Assembly (NCBI GenBank): GCA_910577095.1
Contig: CAJTLY010000002.1
Coordinates: 1 to 64,000, forward strand
From: an uncultured Alphaproteobacteria bacterium
GTDB taxonomy: Bacteria > Pseudomonadota > Alphaproteobacteria > RF32 > CAG-239
Length of the DNA stretch: 64,000 nucleotides
Direction of reading: 5' to 3'
Each line of letters begins with the position of its first letter. Within the stretch, counting starts at the first letter, position 1. A model generated the notes under the pieces. It made no database searches. It was not told the origin of the DNA and saw only the letters and a list, made by a program, of their open reading frames with translations. A program made the translations under genes and the position numbers. This document shows positions 7,026 to 17,738 of the stretch, piece after piece.

Positions 7026-7472
7026 TTATCTTTCCGCTTGGTTCTCAATTACATTTGCGATTTTTTTAAACAGGCCGGCTTCAGACATTTGATCCACAGC
7101 GGCATTTTTTTCTTTAATGCTCTTAATATTCTTGGCGCGATTGATGGCTATTTTGCGCTGAAGCATCTGCTCACTGTTAAGATACCGTTTTTCTTCACAT
7201 GCTCCGACTTTAAAATCGACAAAATCAATTGCCCATTTTCTAAGCGCTCTCTTACATGGTTCATAGGCGGCGGCTTGTTCAACCAGTGCTGCCTGCTCCT
7301 TGCTCAACAAATGGCTTTCACTGTGTTCGCCCAACTTTACAGAATCGACGTCGCAACCCGACCAACTTTCCGTATCCGCCCTGATGCACGCAGCATCGCC
7401 CTCATTTAAATATGTATATTTGGTAAATGAATCGGCGCTGTCCCTGGTTCCCAAAAAATGTTGTCTTGACAT
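7026..7472 (-). CDS. Hypothetical protein, 148 aa
   Basis: Start at 7472 with a strong AAGGAGG 7 bases before the ATG. It is soluble, rich in Ala, Glu and Lys, with several Cys in the first half, and shows no known motif. It is third in a run of three small minus-strand genes (8404 to 7026) with short spacers, likely one transcript. GC content is like the chromosome rather than the element next door. Confidence 0.65.
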   Translation of the reverse strand: MSRQHFLGTRDSADSFTKYTYLNEGDAACIRADTESWSGCDVDSVKLGEHSESHLLSKEQAALVEQAAAYEPCKRALRKWAIDFVDFKVGACEEKRYLNSEQMLQRKIAINRAKNIKSIKEKNAAVDQMSEAGLFKKIANVIENQAER

Positions 7473-7501
7473 ATGGCACCTCCTTATAAAACGCTTCTGT
7501 T

Positions 7502-7864
7502 TCACGCGCCTGCCGTATCAGCCAACGCTTTTTCCCAAGTGGTCAATCCGATCAGACTCCAATCGACAGGAATTTTTTCCACCATTTTTATATCGGCGAA
7601 ATAACTGTCCTTGATGTTATCGTCGAGAAGCGTCTCCACCATCACCACTTCTCTGGCTTTTTTCAATTTCTCGCGAATATCGGGATGAATATAATCCAAA
7701 ATGATTTTCTGTTCTCTGTTACGCAAAAACACCGCATGGTCGCGCCCGTCATAAATAATCTGCGGCGCACAAGGCGCGTCTTTCTTTGCGGTTAAAAAAA
7801 TATAAAGCTCCCCGGCATCGCCCTCGGCCACCACGAATTTTTTTTCAGTCGTATAGTCACTCAT
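7502..7864 (-). CDS. Hypothetical protein, 120 aa
   Basis: Begins M-S-D-Y-T-T-E-K-K after a GGGAGG site. It is a small alpha/beta protein without signal peptide. Middle gene of the three-gene run; 12 bp after the gene that ends at 7877 and 29 bp before the start of the next. No family recognised. Confidence 0.65.
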   Translation of the reverse strand: MSDYTTEKKFVVAEGDAGELYIFLTAKKDAPCAPQIIYDGRDHAVFLRNREQKIILDYIHPDIREKLKKAREVVMVETLLDDNIKDSYFADIKMVEKIPVDWSLIGLTTWEKALADTAGA

Positions 7865-7876
7865 GGCCGCCTCCCG

Positions 7877-8404
7877 TTATCCGTTTTGACGCTTTCTGTT
7901 CATCAACAGGTTACGGACATCATGCGAAATCTGACCGGCTTTTTCCCTAATGCCTTCTTTGACCTGGTAAACGGGAACCGAGGCAATCACCTTGCCGTTT
8001 TCGTCATAACGGTTAACGACCGTTCCCAAATATTTACCGTCTTTGTTATACAGTTTTTCACCGTTTTCCACTTGAGAAACCATGAAATGAGCGGCGGAAC
8101 CGACAAGCGCGTTCAGAGTTGTGCGCTCGCTGTCGGCACGACCGCCGGTGTTTTTTTCGCTCACCATTCCAAACGCGCCGCCCATCGACACAAACGCTTG
8201 AAGACCGCCGGCATAAATCTGGGCGGTAGTTTCGGCATTTTCTACTTTGCCGAACCCCTGCAGCATCTTAAAGGTGCAAAACGCCGCAACCACATGTTTA
8301 ACTTTGACCTTTCCCATAATTTTACGATTAAGGATATGTTGGTCCAAATTATCCATAAACTGCTGCATGTTTTTTATGACATTTCTGCTTTCGGCCGCTC
8401 TCAT
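7877..8404 (-). CDS. Hypothetical protein, 175 aa
   Basis: Helical protein with a weakly hydrophobic Ala/Gly-rich middle (about 35-85) and a C-terminal K-D-G-K-Y-L-G-x-V-V-N-R-Y-D-E-N-G-K stretch. The latter resembles a single YD/beta-hairpin-type repeat, but one copy is too little for a family call. First gene of the three-gene run. Confidence 0.6.
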   Translation of the reverse strand: MRAAESRNVIKNMQQFMDNLDQHILNRKIMGKVKVKHVVAAFCTFKMLQGFGKVENAETTAQIYAGGLQAFVSMGGAFGMVSEKNTGGRADSERTTLNALVGSAAHFMVSQVENGEKLYNKDGKYLGTVVNRYDENGKVIASVPVYQVKEGIREKAGQISHDVRNLLMNRKRQNG

Positions 8405-8474
8405 CTCGAGGTACTCCCAAGTTTCCTATAACTGCTACCATAGCATATTAGACAAAAAAGTCAAACATTATTGC

Positions 8475-9044
8475 TTACCAGTTGACCAAATGTTCCAGAT
8501 AGGCATCGGCAAAAGACGGTCTCAGGTTTTGATAATCGAGATAATAGGCGTGTTCCCATACGTCAAGTGTCAGAAGCGGGATCAAACCGTGAGCAAGCGG
8601 CGTATCGGCGTTGGAGGTTTTAATCACTTTCAGCGTACCGTTGTCATCCGCCAGCCAGGCCCATCCGCTGCCAAATTGCGAAACCGCGGCATTTTTGAAT
8701 TCCTGCTTAAAATTTTCAACCGAGCCGAAATCGCGTTCAATCCTTTCCTTCAGAGCGGCTGCGGGCTCTCCGCCGCCGTTCGGACGCATCGATTTCCAGA
8801 AAAAGTCGTGGTTCCATGCCTGAGCGGCATTGTTAAAAATTGCGACGGCTTCGGGTTTGTCAACGGTGGCACGAACAATCTCCTCCAAAGACATATTTTC
8901 GTACGGCGTGCCGGCAATCAGACGGTTCAGATTATCCACATAGGTTTTGTGATGCTTACCATAGTGAAACTCCATCGTTCGCTGAGAAATATAAGGTTCC
9001 AACGCATTGAGCGCATAGGGAAGCGCCGGTAATTCAAAAGCCAT
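8475..9044 (-). CDS. sodB: Superoxide dismutase, Fe/Mn type
   Basis: 189 aa, the usual FeSOD length. N-terminal F-E-L-P-A-L-P-Y and Y-G-K-H-H-K-T-Y-V, then A-Q-A-W-N-H-D-F-F-W, and the C-terminal metal-ligand block D-V-W-E-H-A-Y-Y-L-D-Y. Q-F-G-S-G-W-A-W fits the Fe subclass. Converts superoxide to hydrogen peroxide and oxygen in the cytoplasm. Start at 9044, with AAGGAGG before it; the longer frame to 9110 has no similarity to the family. Confidence 0.97.
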   Translation of the reverse strand: MAFELPALPYALNALEPYISQRTMEFHYGKHHKTYVDNLNRLIAGTPYENMSLEEIVRATVDKPEAVAIFNNAAQAWNHDFFWKSMRPNGGGEPAAALKERIERDFGSVENFKQEFKNAAVSQFGSGWAWLADDNGTLKVIKTSNADTPLAHGLIPLLTLDVWEHAYYLDYQNLRPSFADAYLEHLVNW

Positions 9045-9149
9045 TTCGACCTCCTTAAACAAAAAATTAATCCGTCTTATATATAAGCACTTTCCGCTCC
9101 GTTTCATCAAGACAATTCTGCAAGATGTCCCGAAGCACGAAAAATATTG

Positions 9150-9215
9150 TTAATAATTGTTAAAATTTCCACAAAAAAGTTAACATTTATAATTTTGTCA
9201 TATATGATGTCATCA
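9150..9215. promoter_or_regulatory. Possible ctrA control region
   Basis: TTAA-N6-TTAA at 9150-9163, GTTAAC at 9179-9184, and the dyad TGATG-T-CATCA at 9205-9215, in a 205-bp AT-rich gap before ctrA. CtrA sites are usually TTAA-N7-TTAA, so this spacing is one short; autoregulation is only a suggestion. Confidence 0.3.
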
Positions 9216-9250
9216 AATAAGATAATATTGATCACCATGGAGGCTCAGTT

Positions 9251-9937
9251 ATGCGTGTTTTACTTGTTGAAGATGATTATGCGGTTTCTCAAAGCATTGA
9301 AACCATGCTGAAAAAAGAAGGCATGATTATCGACACCACCGATTTGGGCGAAGACGGTCTGGAGATCGGCAAGCTTTATGACTACGACATCATTATTCTC
9401 GACCTGATGCTTCCCGACATGAACGGTTATGAAGTTTTGAAACGGTTGCGTTCGGCCAAAATCGAAACGCCGGTCCTGATTCTTTCCGGCCTTACCGAAC
9501 CTGACAAAAAAGTCAAAGGGCTGGGTTTCGGCGCCGACGACTATCTGACCAAACCGTTTGACCGCGCCGAACTTCTGGCCCGCATCCAGGCGGTGGTACG
9601 CCGTTCCAAAGGACATGCCAACTCGGTAATTCGGACCGGCGACGTCGAAGTCAACCTCGATACCCAAACCGTCAGCGTCAACGGCGAAACGCTGCATCTC
9701 ACCGGCAAGGAATACGGAATTATGGAATTGTTGTCGCTGCGCAAAGGTTCGACACTCAATAAAGATCAGTTTCTCAATCACCTGTACGGCGGGATTGACG
9801 AGCCGGAATTGAAAATTATCGACGTTTTTATCTGCAAACTGCGTAAAAAGCTCGAAAAAGCTTCGGGCGGCAAAAACTATATCGAAACGGTATGGGGTCG
9901 CGGATACGTGTTACGGGATCCTGACGAAAAGCTCTGA
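9251..9937 (+). CDS. ctrA: Cell-cycle response regulator CtrA
   Basis: 228 aa OmpR-type regulator. The receiver domain (1-120) has the acidic pair E7-D8-D9, phosphoacceptor Asp51 ([12 protein letters not shown]) and Lys in L-T-K-P-F. R-R-S-K-G-H links to the winged-helix DNA-binding domain, with L-T-G-K-E-Y, N-H-L-Y-G-G-x-D-E-P-E-L-K and V-W-G-R-G-Y. Linker and recognition region are specific to alphaproteobacterial CtrA, the master regulator of cell-cycle, envelope or motility genes. Start at 9251 with GGAGG seven bases upstream. Confidence 0.95.
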   Translation: MRVLLVEDDYAVSQSIETMLKKEGMIIDTTDLGEDGLEIGKLYDYDIIILDLMLPDMNGYEVLKRLRSAKIETPVLILSGLTEPDKKVKGLGFGADDYLTKPFDRAELLARIQAVVRRSKGHANSVIRTGDVEVNLDTQTVSVNGETLHLTGKEYGIMELLSLRKGSTLNKDQFLNHLYGGIDEPELKIIDVFICKLRKKLEKASGGKNYIETVWGRGYVLRDPDEKL

Positions 9938-9956
9938 GTTTTTGCCTGACAACTTA

Positions 9957-9990
9957 TGCCCCTTTTTGTTTTGAAAGGGGTATTTTCATA
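9957..9990 (+). terminator. Terminator of ctrA
   Basis: CCCCTTT (9959-9965) pairs with AAAGGGG (9975-9980 region), followed by TATTTT. Confidence 0.7.
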
Positions 9991-10125
9991 TCTATTATTT
10001 TTCCCGAATCTTAAACCTGTTCTTCAGCTCAAAAAGCAATTGTCCAACAAATGTTTTTTGATATTGACCGAACAAAAATTCATGTTAAATTTGCCACGAA
10101 AAGTTAATACAATAAGGAATATATC

Positions 10126-13100
10126 ATGATTAAAATTTCTCGATACGCTTTATTATTAACCCTTTCCTGTCTGACACCGGTCACAGCCGGCGCCGCTTCT
10201 CCTACAGAAGGGGAAACGTATGAAGGACTTTCGGGCAATACTGGTCCTGCCGGTATGAGTGCTTACGGAAATCTTATCAGCAAAGACAACACATTCAAAA
10301 ACAATACTGCAACCAGTGGTGAAATTGGATCATGGCCAGGTGGCGGCGGTGCATTATATGCATTGGAAAGCAGTAATGTTACAATTGAGAACGGCACTTT
10401 TGAAAGCAATAAGAGTACCGGAACCGGCAATGCCGGCGGCGGCGCGGTTTTGCTTTATAAGATCAACGCCGGTTCCGTTACCGATTCTCATTTTACATCT
10501 AATAACGCTGCGCAAAACGGCGGTGCCATTCTTATGGATTCGGTTAAGGAAGGCTTTACCGTTTCCGGCTCCGATTTTACGTCCAACGAAGCATTAAACG
10601 GCGGTGCCGTTTATGTTACCGGCAGTCTGCCCGTCTTCGACAACGTAACCTTCAAACAAAACCACGCTTCCGAAAACGGCGGTGCCGTCAACGTATGGCC
10701 GACCAACGGCGGTCTCGGAAGATCGGTAAAGATAAATAACGGCACTTTTGAAGGAAATACGGCCGGTTCTCGCGGCGGCGGCATTTATGCCTGGGGTACG
10801 ATCAACGCCGAAAACACTTCTTTCAGCGGCAACAGCGCGGCCCAAGGCGGCGGTATATATCTTGCCGACGACAGCGCCAACACTCTGACCAACGTTACAT
10901 TTAAAGAAAACACGGCAGAAACGCTGGGCGGCGGTCTGGCAATTTCCAACGGTGCGGTTCAGATCAACAACGGCACCTTTGACAACAATACGGCTCAAAC
11001 CCGCGGCGGTGCCATCTCTGTTTTGACCAACGGCGGCAGCGCTTCTTCGATGCATACCGTTTTTATCATCAACAGCGATTTTACCGACAACAAAGCCGAA
11101 CAGGACGGCGGCGCCATTCATGTTAACGTTTCTCCCACCGCGCCGGGACTGAACATGTTTCACATTACTTCCAACGACGGTACCACCCATAAGTTCAGCG
11201 GCAATCGTCATCGGACCAATACTTTCGGGCAAAAGGAAGAATCCAATGCCATTTTCATTGAAAACGGCGAAGTGGCGTTAATAACCGCCAACGAAGGCAG
11301 CCGGCTGCTGTTCAACGACGGTATCGCCGGCAGCAACATCAGCAAAGCCAAGGTCTCGGCAAACGGCAACATTACTTTTAACGACAAGGTTAAAAACGTC
11401 GATTTGACCCTTGCCGGCGGCGAACTGATGCTGAATGATGTTGAAACCCGTCTTACTTCAACCGACAATATTCTAGACAATGTCAAGCTTTCCTTAAACA
11501 AAGGAACGCTTAACATGCAAAACGGCGAACTGGATACTCTCAACATCACTGATTTCTCTGCCAAAGAAGACGTTTCGATCGCTTTTGACGCCGACTTGGC
11601 TACCGGCAAAAGCGATTACTTCAATGTTTCCGGCACCATGAGCGGCGGTTTGAAATTTGACGCCGAACATTTCAATGTCAACTTCACCGACGGCGATGCC
11701 GCCGGTTTCCAGCTGTTTAACAAGCTGAGCAACGGTTTTTCCCTGGCCGGCGATGCGATCGTTCGTTTCACCGACGACGTCAAATACACCATGACCTTGG
11801 GTGAAAACGGATTTGTCAACGTCGAACGCGACACTTCCCGCGGCCTGTCCGACGCCGTAGCTGCCGAAGGTGTCCGGGAATTTCGTCCCGAAACGCCCAA
11901 AGACATTAAACTGTCCGCCGACCTCGGTCAGATGAACGGCGAATATCTGAAAGTTCAGCTCGACAATATGGGATTGGACGGTAACGGTCACAGCGGTTTG
12001 ACTGTCGGTGCCGACCAACGGCTCGAACTGGTCGATATCGGCTCTGAAGAAGACGACAAAGCCGTTACCGGTTTCAATTCGCTGAACGGCGGCGCCGTCC
12101 GCGGCGATGCCGGAAGTGAAATGACGATTGTCAATTCTTCGTTTGTCAATAACCATGCCGAAGAAAACGGCGGCGCCGTCTGGTCGGACGGAATCGTCAA
12201 TATTTCGGCAACCGACGGCAATTTTTCCCGTTTTGCCGGAAACACGGCCGGTGACAACTCCAACGCCGTTTATATGGCAAACGCCGAGGGCAAGCTGAAC
12301 ATTAAAGCCGACGACGGAACCGTCACCTTCAACGATGCCGTCAACGGTGTCAAAGGCTATGAAATTAACATTGCCGGAACCGAAGCCGGAAAGGTTAATT
12401 TTAACAATGACGTCGAAAATGTCGGCAAAGTAAACATCAACGGCGCTCAGGTCCGTCTGAACACCGACAGCCGCATGAACGGCGCCGAGATCGCGCTTAA
12501 CGGCGGCGCTTTGCATCTGGACAACGATATGATCAGCAACAAGGCTTCTTTCAAAAGCCTGAGCGGCGGCAACGGCGTTTTGCACATTGACGTTGACGAA
12601 GCCAACCGCAATGCGGATCAAATCGCAGTCGAAAATCTGCACGGAACCGTAAACGTTATCGGTCACAACATCTCGGTTGAACAAGCCCGGGCAATCCCGC
12701 AGGTCGGCACCAATGAAAAAACCGATACGGAAAATGCTTCCGACGATCAAATCAAGTTTGCAGAAGTTGCAACGTCCGGCGACGGCCGCTTCAACGTCTT
12801 GCGGGTTGAAAACAGCGCTTATGAATGGAACACCGTTTCTTCTGAAAATCAGGACGGTTCAACCGACTGGCTGATGGCAATCAAAAAAGATCCTCAAGGC
12901 CAAAAGACCGTGGTAGCGGAAGTTCCCGCCTATATGAGCCTGACCGGCGCCGGTTTTGAACAAACCCGTAACCTGGTCCGTCATATTGAAGATCAGACCG
13001 CGGCTGCCAAAACATACAGCCCGGTATGCAACGGATATTATGATTACGCCTATAACGGCAAACCGCTTTACAATGTATGGGTATCCCCGACATACAACAG

Positions 13101-13854
13101 TGCTTCCGTAGACTCTCCGGCCAAATTCGACGCCGATGTTTACGGCGTGGAAGCCGGCGGCGACGTTCAACAGGATGCCAACAACCGTTTGGGCGTTTTT
13201 GCTTCGTATCGTCACGGCAAATATGACGTCGACGGCAAAAACAAATTCTTTGCGGCCGAAAAATCCAGCGACATCGACATTGACAGTTATCTGGCCGGTT
13301 TGTATTACCGCCATGACCGTCAAAACCTGTGGGCAATGGCAACCGTCTTCGGCGGCATTCAAAAAGCCGACCTCAAAACGTCCGACGGCATCAAAGCCGA
13401 TTCCGACGCGACCGAACTGGGTGCGGCATTACGCGGCGGTTACAGTTTCAAACTGTCCGACACCTTAGTACTGGAACCTCAGGTCGGTGCCGCCTATACG
13501 ATGATCGACTGGGATGACATTAACGACGGTTATAAAAACGCCCGTTACGGTGCCGCTTCCTTATGGGAACTGGAAGCCGGAGTCAAACTTGAAAAAACAA
13601 TGTCTCTGCGCGGCGAAACCGCCAAATGGTACATCAAACCGAGTATCATTAAAACTTTTGCCGACAATGACAAAGTTGACATCAGCGGTTTGAACTCAAT
13701 CCGTACCATGGACGACAACACGTTGGGAAGAATTGCCGGCGGTGTGGTCTATCAGCTCAACAACCGGTTGAACGTTTACGGAAACGCCGGATATACTTTC
13801 GGTGACGATTACGAAAACGTTTCGGCTGATATCGGTCTGAGCTACGCTTTCTAA
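10126..13854 (+). CDS. Autotransporter with Pmp-like GGA(I/V)/FxxN repeats, 1242 aa
   Basis: Sec signal peptide (about 1-24, ending T-A-G-A). The passenger (about 30-950) carries at least ten G-G-(A/G)-(I/V/L)-x motifs, each followed by an F-x-x-N stretch, the pattern of chlamydial polymorphic membrane proteins and related beta-helix adhesins. They form two blocks, about residues 80-340 and 650-700. C-terminal autotransporter barrel from about 975 with final Phe (G-L-S-Y-A-F). Likely surface adhesin. SD AAGGA before the ATG. Single gene with its own terminator. Confidence 0.93.
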   Translation: MIKISRYALLLTLSCLTPVTAGAASPTEGETYEGLSGNTGPAGMSAYGNLISKDNTFKNNTATSGEIGSWPGGGGALYALESSNVTIENGTFESNKSTGTGNAGGGAVLLYKINAGSVTDSHFTSNNAAQNGGAILMDSVKEGFTVSGSDFTSNEALNGGAVYVTGSLPVFDNVTFKQNHASENGGAVNVWPTNGGLGRSVKINNGTFEGNTAGSRGGGIYAWGTINAENTSFSGNSAAQGGGIYLADDSANTLTNVTFKENTAETLGGGLAISNGAVQINNGTFDNNTAQTRGGAISVLTNGGSASSMHTVFIINSDFTDNKAEQDGGAIHVNVSPTAPGLNMFHITSNDGTTHKFSGNRHRTNTFGQKEESNAIFIENGEVALITANEGSRLLFNDGIAGSNISKAKVSANGNITFNDKVKNVDLTLAGGELMLNDVETRLTSTDNILDNVKLSLNKGTLNMQNGELDTLNITDFSAKEDVSIAFDADLATGKSDYFNVSGTMSGGLKFDAEHFNVNFTDGDAAGFQLFNKLSNGFSLAGDAIVRFTDDVKYTMTLGENGFVNVERDTSRGLSDAVAAEGVREFRPETPKDIKLSADLGQMNGEYLKVQLDNMGLDGNGHSGLTVGADQRLELVDIGSEEDDKAVTGFNSLNGGAVRGDAGSEMTIVNSSFVNNHAEENGGAVWSDGIVNISATDGNFSRFAGNTAGDNSNAVYMANAEGKLNIKADDGTVTFNDAVNGVKGYEINIAGTEAGKVNFNNDVENVGKVNINGAQVRLNTDSRMNGAEIALNGGALHLDNDMISNKASFKSLSGGNGVLHIDVDEANRNADQIAVENLHGTVNVIGHNISVEQARAIPQVGTNEKTDTENASDDQIKFAEVATSGDGRFNVLRVENSAYEWNTVSSENQDGSTDWLMAIKKDPQGQKTVVAEVPAYMSLTGAGFEQTRNLVRHIEDQTAAAKTYSPVCNGYYDYAYNGKPLYNVWVSPTYNSASVDSPAKFDADVYGVEAGGDVQQDANNRLGVFASYRHGKYDVDGKNKFFAAEKSSDIDIDSYLAGLYYRHDRQNLWAMATVFGGIQKADLKTSDGIKADSDATELGAALRGGYSFKLSDTLVLEPQVGAAYTMIDWDDINDGYKNARYGAASLWELEAGVKLEKTMSLRGETAKWYIKPSIIKTFADNDKVDISGLNSIRTMDDNTLGRIAGGVVYQLNNRLNVYGNAGYTFGDDYENVSADIGLSYAF

Positions 13855-13870
13855 AGAGACGAAGCAAAAG

Positions 13871-13899
13871 AAAAAGGCGGATGACATCCGCCTTTTTTT
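13871..13899 (+). terminator. Terminator of the Pmp-like autotransporter
   Basis: AAAGGCGGAT-GAC-ATCCGCCTTT followed by T-run. Confidence 0.9.
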
Positions 13900-13972
13900 G
13901 TATCAAATTCCGTTCGCTTCGCAAATAACCGACGTTTTCTTCCCCTTCCCGGTTTCCGAACCTTGCCGCTGT

Positions 13973-14545
13973 TTAAGCGCAGCCGGTTCGCATACAAATG
14001 CGGTTAACGTCAAATCCCAGTTCATCGATAGCCCGCTGCCATTTCAGATCATCCCGGGTCTTGAACAACAGTTCCGGGGTCGGGTCGACCACCAGCCAGT
14101 TATTATAAATTATCTCGCTTTCCAGCTGTTTCGGACTCCAACTGCTGTAACCGAGCGCAATCAGATTGTAGCGCGGCCCCTTGCCGAAAGCGATATCGTT
14201 CAAAACGCCCAACGACGACGACACTGCAAACTGATCGTCAATCGGCAGCGTTCCCTCCTTGTCATAATCGCGGCTGTGCAGGACAAAACCGCGGATTTTT
14301 TCAAGCGGGCCGCCCTGATGCAAAATCACCGGCTCGGGCGGAGAAACCCGGGCGACGTTAAACTGTCCCATCAAATCGGAAAAATAAAATTCTTTAAGCT
14401 GCTTGTTAACCATAAAGCCCATCGCGCCTTCCTGATTATGCATACAGATGTAGACAACCGACTGCGCAAACAGGTCGTCGTCTACCTGAGGCATTGAAAC
14501 CAGACACTTTCCGGTTAGATAATTATTGACCATTTTCATACGCAC
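13973..14545 (-). CDS. YqgE/AlgH family protein (UPF0301)
   Basis: 190 aa. Family features: G-K-C-L-V-S-M-P near the N-terminus, V-V-Y-I-C-M-H-N-Q-E-G-A-M-G-F-M-V-N, H-Q-G-G-P, and L-G-Y-S-S-W-S-P-K-Q-L-E-S-E. Widely conserved in Proteobacteria; biochemical role unclear, linked to alginate regulation in pseudomonads. No clear ribosome-binding site, so ATG 14539 or 14533 may be the true start. Divergent from the DsbD gene. Confidence 0.92.
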   Translation of the reverse strand: MRMKMVNNYLTGKCLVSMPQVDDDLFAQSVVYICMHNQEGAMGFMVNKQLKEFYFSDLMGQFNVARVSPPEPVILHQGGPLEKIRGFVLHSRDYDKEGTLPIDDQFAVSSSLGVLNDIAFGKGPRYNLIALGYSSWSPKQLESEIIYNNWLVVDPTPELLFKTRDDLKWQRAIDELGFDVNRICMRTGCA

Positions 14546-14622
14546 TATTACTATTTGTTAAACCATATTATATATAATAACATGAACTATAGTGTTTTTA
14601 AACAGTCAAATAAGCGGAACCG

Positions 14623-17316
14623 ATGAAAAAATTTTTTAATCTGATTTTACTGCTGGCGTTTTTTTTCCCGCTCTGCTCCGCCGGAGCCGAAGAAAAATCG
14701 GCTGTCATCCTGGAGTTGGACGAGCGTCCGCCGCTTCAGCCGCTTGAGACGGAGGAAATCGTCAACCGTTTTATCGACACCGCCAAATATTTTGACAGTC
14801 AGTATCCCGGAGACAAAATCGAACAAGACTTTCGCGAAGACGTTGCCCGCCAGTTTCCCGCCCTCAGCGCGCAAGAAGTCTATGACTACGAAGATTATAT
14901 CCGCAGCGGGATGAGAATTTACCGTTATTTTAAAGGCATTTACGACCGTTATGTCGAAGCCGCCCTCACCCCCGAAGAACCGCCGCTGATCGCCGAAGAT
15001 CACGAATATGACCTCTCCGGCCCCAAAAGTGACTATATTGATGCCGACGGAACCGTCGTCATTCAGGATTTTAAAAAAATCATTTCTTACAGCCAAAATC
15101 CGCGCGAAATTAAAGCATACCGAGCCAAGTTTGCCCGTGACGCCGAAAAAGGAAGCAAAAAAGACGACTTTGCCGAACTTGGCTATATCTTTTCCAAACT
15201 GGAATTCAAAAAACTTTTATTTTACGACGTTTTGTACGAAAATCCTTTCACCGGCCAACGCGGAATCGGCGACTGGGAGAAACAAGACAACTTTAAAATC
15301 CGTCTGATCAGCGAACAGAGCGGAATCCCCGCCAACAATCAAATTCGGGGCCTTATTCACCTGCTGATTCCTTCCCGGCAACTGGTTACCGCGGTTGACG
15401 GCGGTCTTCACTTCAAGCCGAAGATCGGTTTTGAGCGCTCGCAAAATTTGGGACAAATCGAATATACGATGCCGCTGCCGACCCGGCGTGCCAACGCTTC
15501 CGAAGACCACGGCGTTTATGTCGGAGAAATTGCGGTTCCCTTCAGCGCCGAAGCCGCCGATCCGCAAAAGGAAATGATTTTGCAGGCCGATATTGAACTT
15601 GAGCTCTGCGATCTGTCCGATCAATGTGAAAAGACCGCCTTTTCACCCGCCTTAAAGCTCCTTCCCGGCTATGAAAGAGACAGTTCCGTTGCAACCTATG
15701 TGCGGATGATGTTTAACTTTTTGTCTCCCCGGCCGCAAAGCGAAGTCAAATTGCTTTCTTTTAACCGCGAAACCACACCCGACGGCAAAGAAACGCTGTT
15801 GTTGCGGTTTGAAAGCCCTGAGGAAATCGAATCGTTCAATATTTTTGCCGGCAACCGCGACGGCATAAGCTTTGAGCGACCGCGCGTCAGCATTGACGGC
15901 AAAAAAGCGCTGATACGTTTGCTTCCGCTTGAAAACAGCGTCAGTACCGCCGGACGGGAATTTGAAATCACCGGCGAAGTCAATCGCAAATATGCTTTCC
16001 GCCAAACGCTGATTCCTGTTGACGGTCCGGTTCCGCTTTCCGATCACAACGGTTTTTCGTGGCTGATTTTATTCGCTGCCGTTGCAGGCGGTTTGCTGTT
16101 GAACTTCATGCCGTGCGTTTTTCCGGTTCTGTCGCTTAAACTGTTGTCGCTTACCAAGTTTGGTGCCCGTAACGCCGCGGCGGTTCGTCGCAACTTTTTC
16201 TGCACTTTGATCGGCATATGGAGTGCTTTCGTCCTGTTGGCTCTGTTTTTGGCGGCTTTGAAATGGTCCGGTTATGTTATCGGTTGGGGAATGCAATTTC
16301 AGAATCCCTGGTTTATCAGTCTGATCTTTTTCGCCGTTTTGCTGTTTATCGCCCAAATTTGGGGAATTGTCGAAATCAAAATGCCGCTCCGGCTCAACTG
16401 CCCGGCAAGCAACGGCCGTGAAAACAGTCTGCTGCATTTTATGACCGGAAGTTTCGTCGTATTGATGTCCACCCCCTGCACTGCTCCTTATCTCGGCACG
16501 GCAATCGGTTTTGCTCTGGCCGGAAGTTATTTTGACCTTTTTACCGTTTTGGCCGGGGTGGCGTTCGGCTTATCGTTGCCTTATCTTCTGGTTTATCTGC
16601 TGCCGGGGCTGGCAATTATGATCCCGCCGCCGGGACCGTGGATGAAAAAAGTGAGCCGCTTTATGCTGCTGATGTTGTTTCTCACGCTGGCATGGCTGCT
16701 GCACGTGGTTTATGTGCAATCGGGAACCGGCTTTACCGTACGCTTGATTTTCTACGCGCTGCTGTTTTGGCTTATTCTGTGGCTGCGCGATTTCAGCAGT
16801 CATCTAGAATACGAACAGTTGTCCGTACAGTCACGCGCCCGGGCCATCCGGTGGTTCAACGTCTTTTTTGCCGCTTTGGCCGTACTCCTGTTTATCGGTG
16901 CTTCCGTCGACGGTTATTATGCCGCCCGCCGCCGTCACCGACAAAACCCAAACACTGCTTCCGTATCGGTTATCAACCGGCAAATAAACGCTTATGTACA
17001 ACAGGGAAAAACCGTTATCGTCGCCGTTGACGCCGACTGGTGCCTAACCTGCCGTTATAACGACGTCATGGTTTTCAAAAACCCCGCCGTCGTTCAGAAA
17101 TTAAAATCACATCAGGTCGCCGTCATCAACGTCGACTGGACAATCAGCAATCCGGAAACGGCGGAATTTATGAAAAAATACGGACGCAGCGGTTTGCCGT
17201 TTTATATTCTGTTCAGCCCGCTGGTCCCCGACGGCATGGTGCTGCCGGAACTTTTGAACGAACAGGATTTAAACCAACTGATCGACAATATGAGCCTGTC
17301 TATGCCAACGCTTTGA
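14623..17316 (+). CDS. Protein-disulfide reductase, DsbD/ScsB family, 897 aa
   Basis: Signal peptide (1-22). A long periplasmic region (about 23-470) ends in a DsbD-alpha/ScsB-like beta domain. The membrane domain of eight or so helices (about 480-770) has the redox Cys pair Cys498 (L-N-F-M-P-C-V-F-P) and Cys619 (S-T-P-C-T-A-P-Y). The C-terminal periplasmic thioredoxin domain has W-C807-L-T-C810. It carries electrons from cytoplasmic thioredoxin to periplasmic disulfide isomerases or metal-stress proteins. It is longer than E. coli DsbD (about 565 aa); the extra N-terminal about 230 residues match nothing I know. Ends overlapping rnhA by 17 bp. Confidence 0.9.
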   Translation: MKKFFNLILLLAFFFPLCSAGAEEKSAVILELDERPPLQPLETEEIVNRFIDTAKYFDSQYPGDKIEQDFREDVARQFPALSAQEVYDYEDYIRSGMRIYRYFKGIYDRYVEAALTPEEPPLIAEDHEYDLSGPKSDYIDADGTVVIQDFKKIISYSQNPREIKAYRAKFARDAEKGSKKDDFAELGYIFSKLEFKKLLFYDVLYENPFTGQRGIGDWEKQDNFKIRLISEQSGIPANNQIRGLIHLLIPSRQLVTAVDGGLHFKPKIGFERSQNLGQIEYTMPLPTRRANASEDHGVYVGEIAVPFSAEAADPQKEMILQADIELELCDLSDQCEKTAFSPALKLLPGYERDSSVATYVRMMFNFLSPRPQSEVKLLSFNRETTPDGKETLLLRFESPEEIESFNIFAGNRDGISFERPRVSIDGKKALIRLLPLENSVSTAGREFEITGEVNRKYAFRQTLIPVDGPVPLSDHNGFSWLILFAAVAGGLLLNFMPCVFPVLSLKLLSLTKFGARNAAAVRRNFFCTLIGIWSAFVLLALFLAALKWSGYVIGWGMQFQNPWFISLIFFAVLLFIAQIWGIVEIKMPLRLNCPASNGRENSLLHFMTGSFVVLMSTPCTAPYLGTAIGFALAGSYFDLFTVLAGVAFGLSLPYLLVYLLPGLAIMIPPPGPWMKKVSRFMLLMLFLTLAWLLHVVYVQSGTGFTVRLIFYALLFWLILWLRDFSSHLEYEQLSVQSRARAIRWFNVFFAALAVLLFIGASVDGYYAARRRHRQNPNTASVSVINRQINAYVQQGKTVIVAVDADWCLTCRYNDVMVFKNPAVVQKLKSHQVAVINVDWTISNPETAEFMKKYGRSGLPFYILFSPLVPDGMVLPELLNEQDLNQLIDNMSLSMPTL

Positions 17317-17737
17317 TCGCGTTGCGCGCCAACTCGTCCACACGTTCGTTTTCGCAGTGGCCGGCGTGTCCTTTCACCCATACCCAGCGAATTTCGTGAT
17401 CAGCAATCATCTGATCCAGCTGCTGCCACAAATCGATATTTTTGACCGGCGTTTTCTTGTTGCTGGTTTTCCAACCGTTGTTTTTCCAGTTGGGCAGCCA
17501 GCGCGTTACGCCGTCCATGACATATTTGCTGTCGGTGTACAAAGTGATGTTACAGGAAGTTTTTAAGGCTTGCAGGGCCCTGATAACCGCAGTCAGTTCC
17601 ATGCGGTTGTTGGTGGTTTCCTTCTCGCCGCCGGACAATTCTTTTTCGACCTCACGGCAACGCAGCAACGCGCCCCATCCGCCCGGTCCCGGATTGCCGG
17701 AACAGGCGCCGTCGGTAAAAATCTCGACCCGTACCAT
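17300..17737 (-). CDS. rnhA: Ribonuclease HI
   Basis: 145 aa. [17 protein letters not shown] at the start, [12 protein letters not shown] and the late K-G-H-A-G-H-x-x-N-E-x-V-D supply the catalytic D-E-D-D set. Degrades RNA in RNA-DNA hybrids. Starts 1 bp after the stop of the AlbA-domain gene, so it is the second gene of that operon. Confidence 0.97.
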   Translation of the reverse strand: MVRVEIFTDGACSGNPGPGGWGALLRCREVEKELSGGEKETTNNRMELTAVIRALQALKTSCNITLYTDSKYVMDGVTRWLPNWKNNGWKTSNKKTPVKNIDLWQQLDQMIADHEIRWVWVKGHAGHCENERVDELARNAIKALA

Positions 17738-17738
17738 T

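Noticed and set aside
7877..8404. YD-repeat toxin relation of the 175-aa protein
   Set aside because: A single hairpin-like motif is not enough to assign the family.
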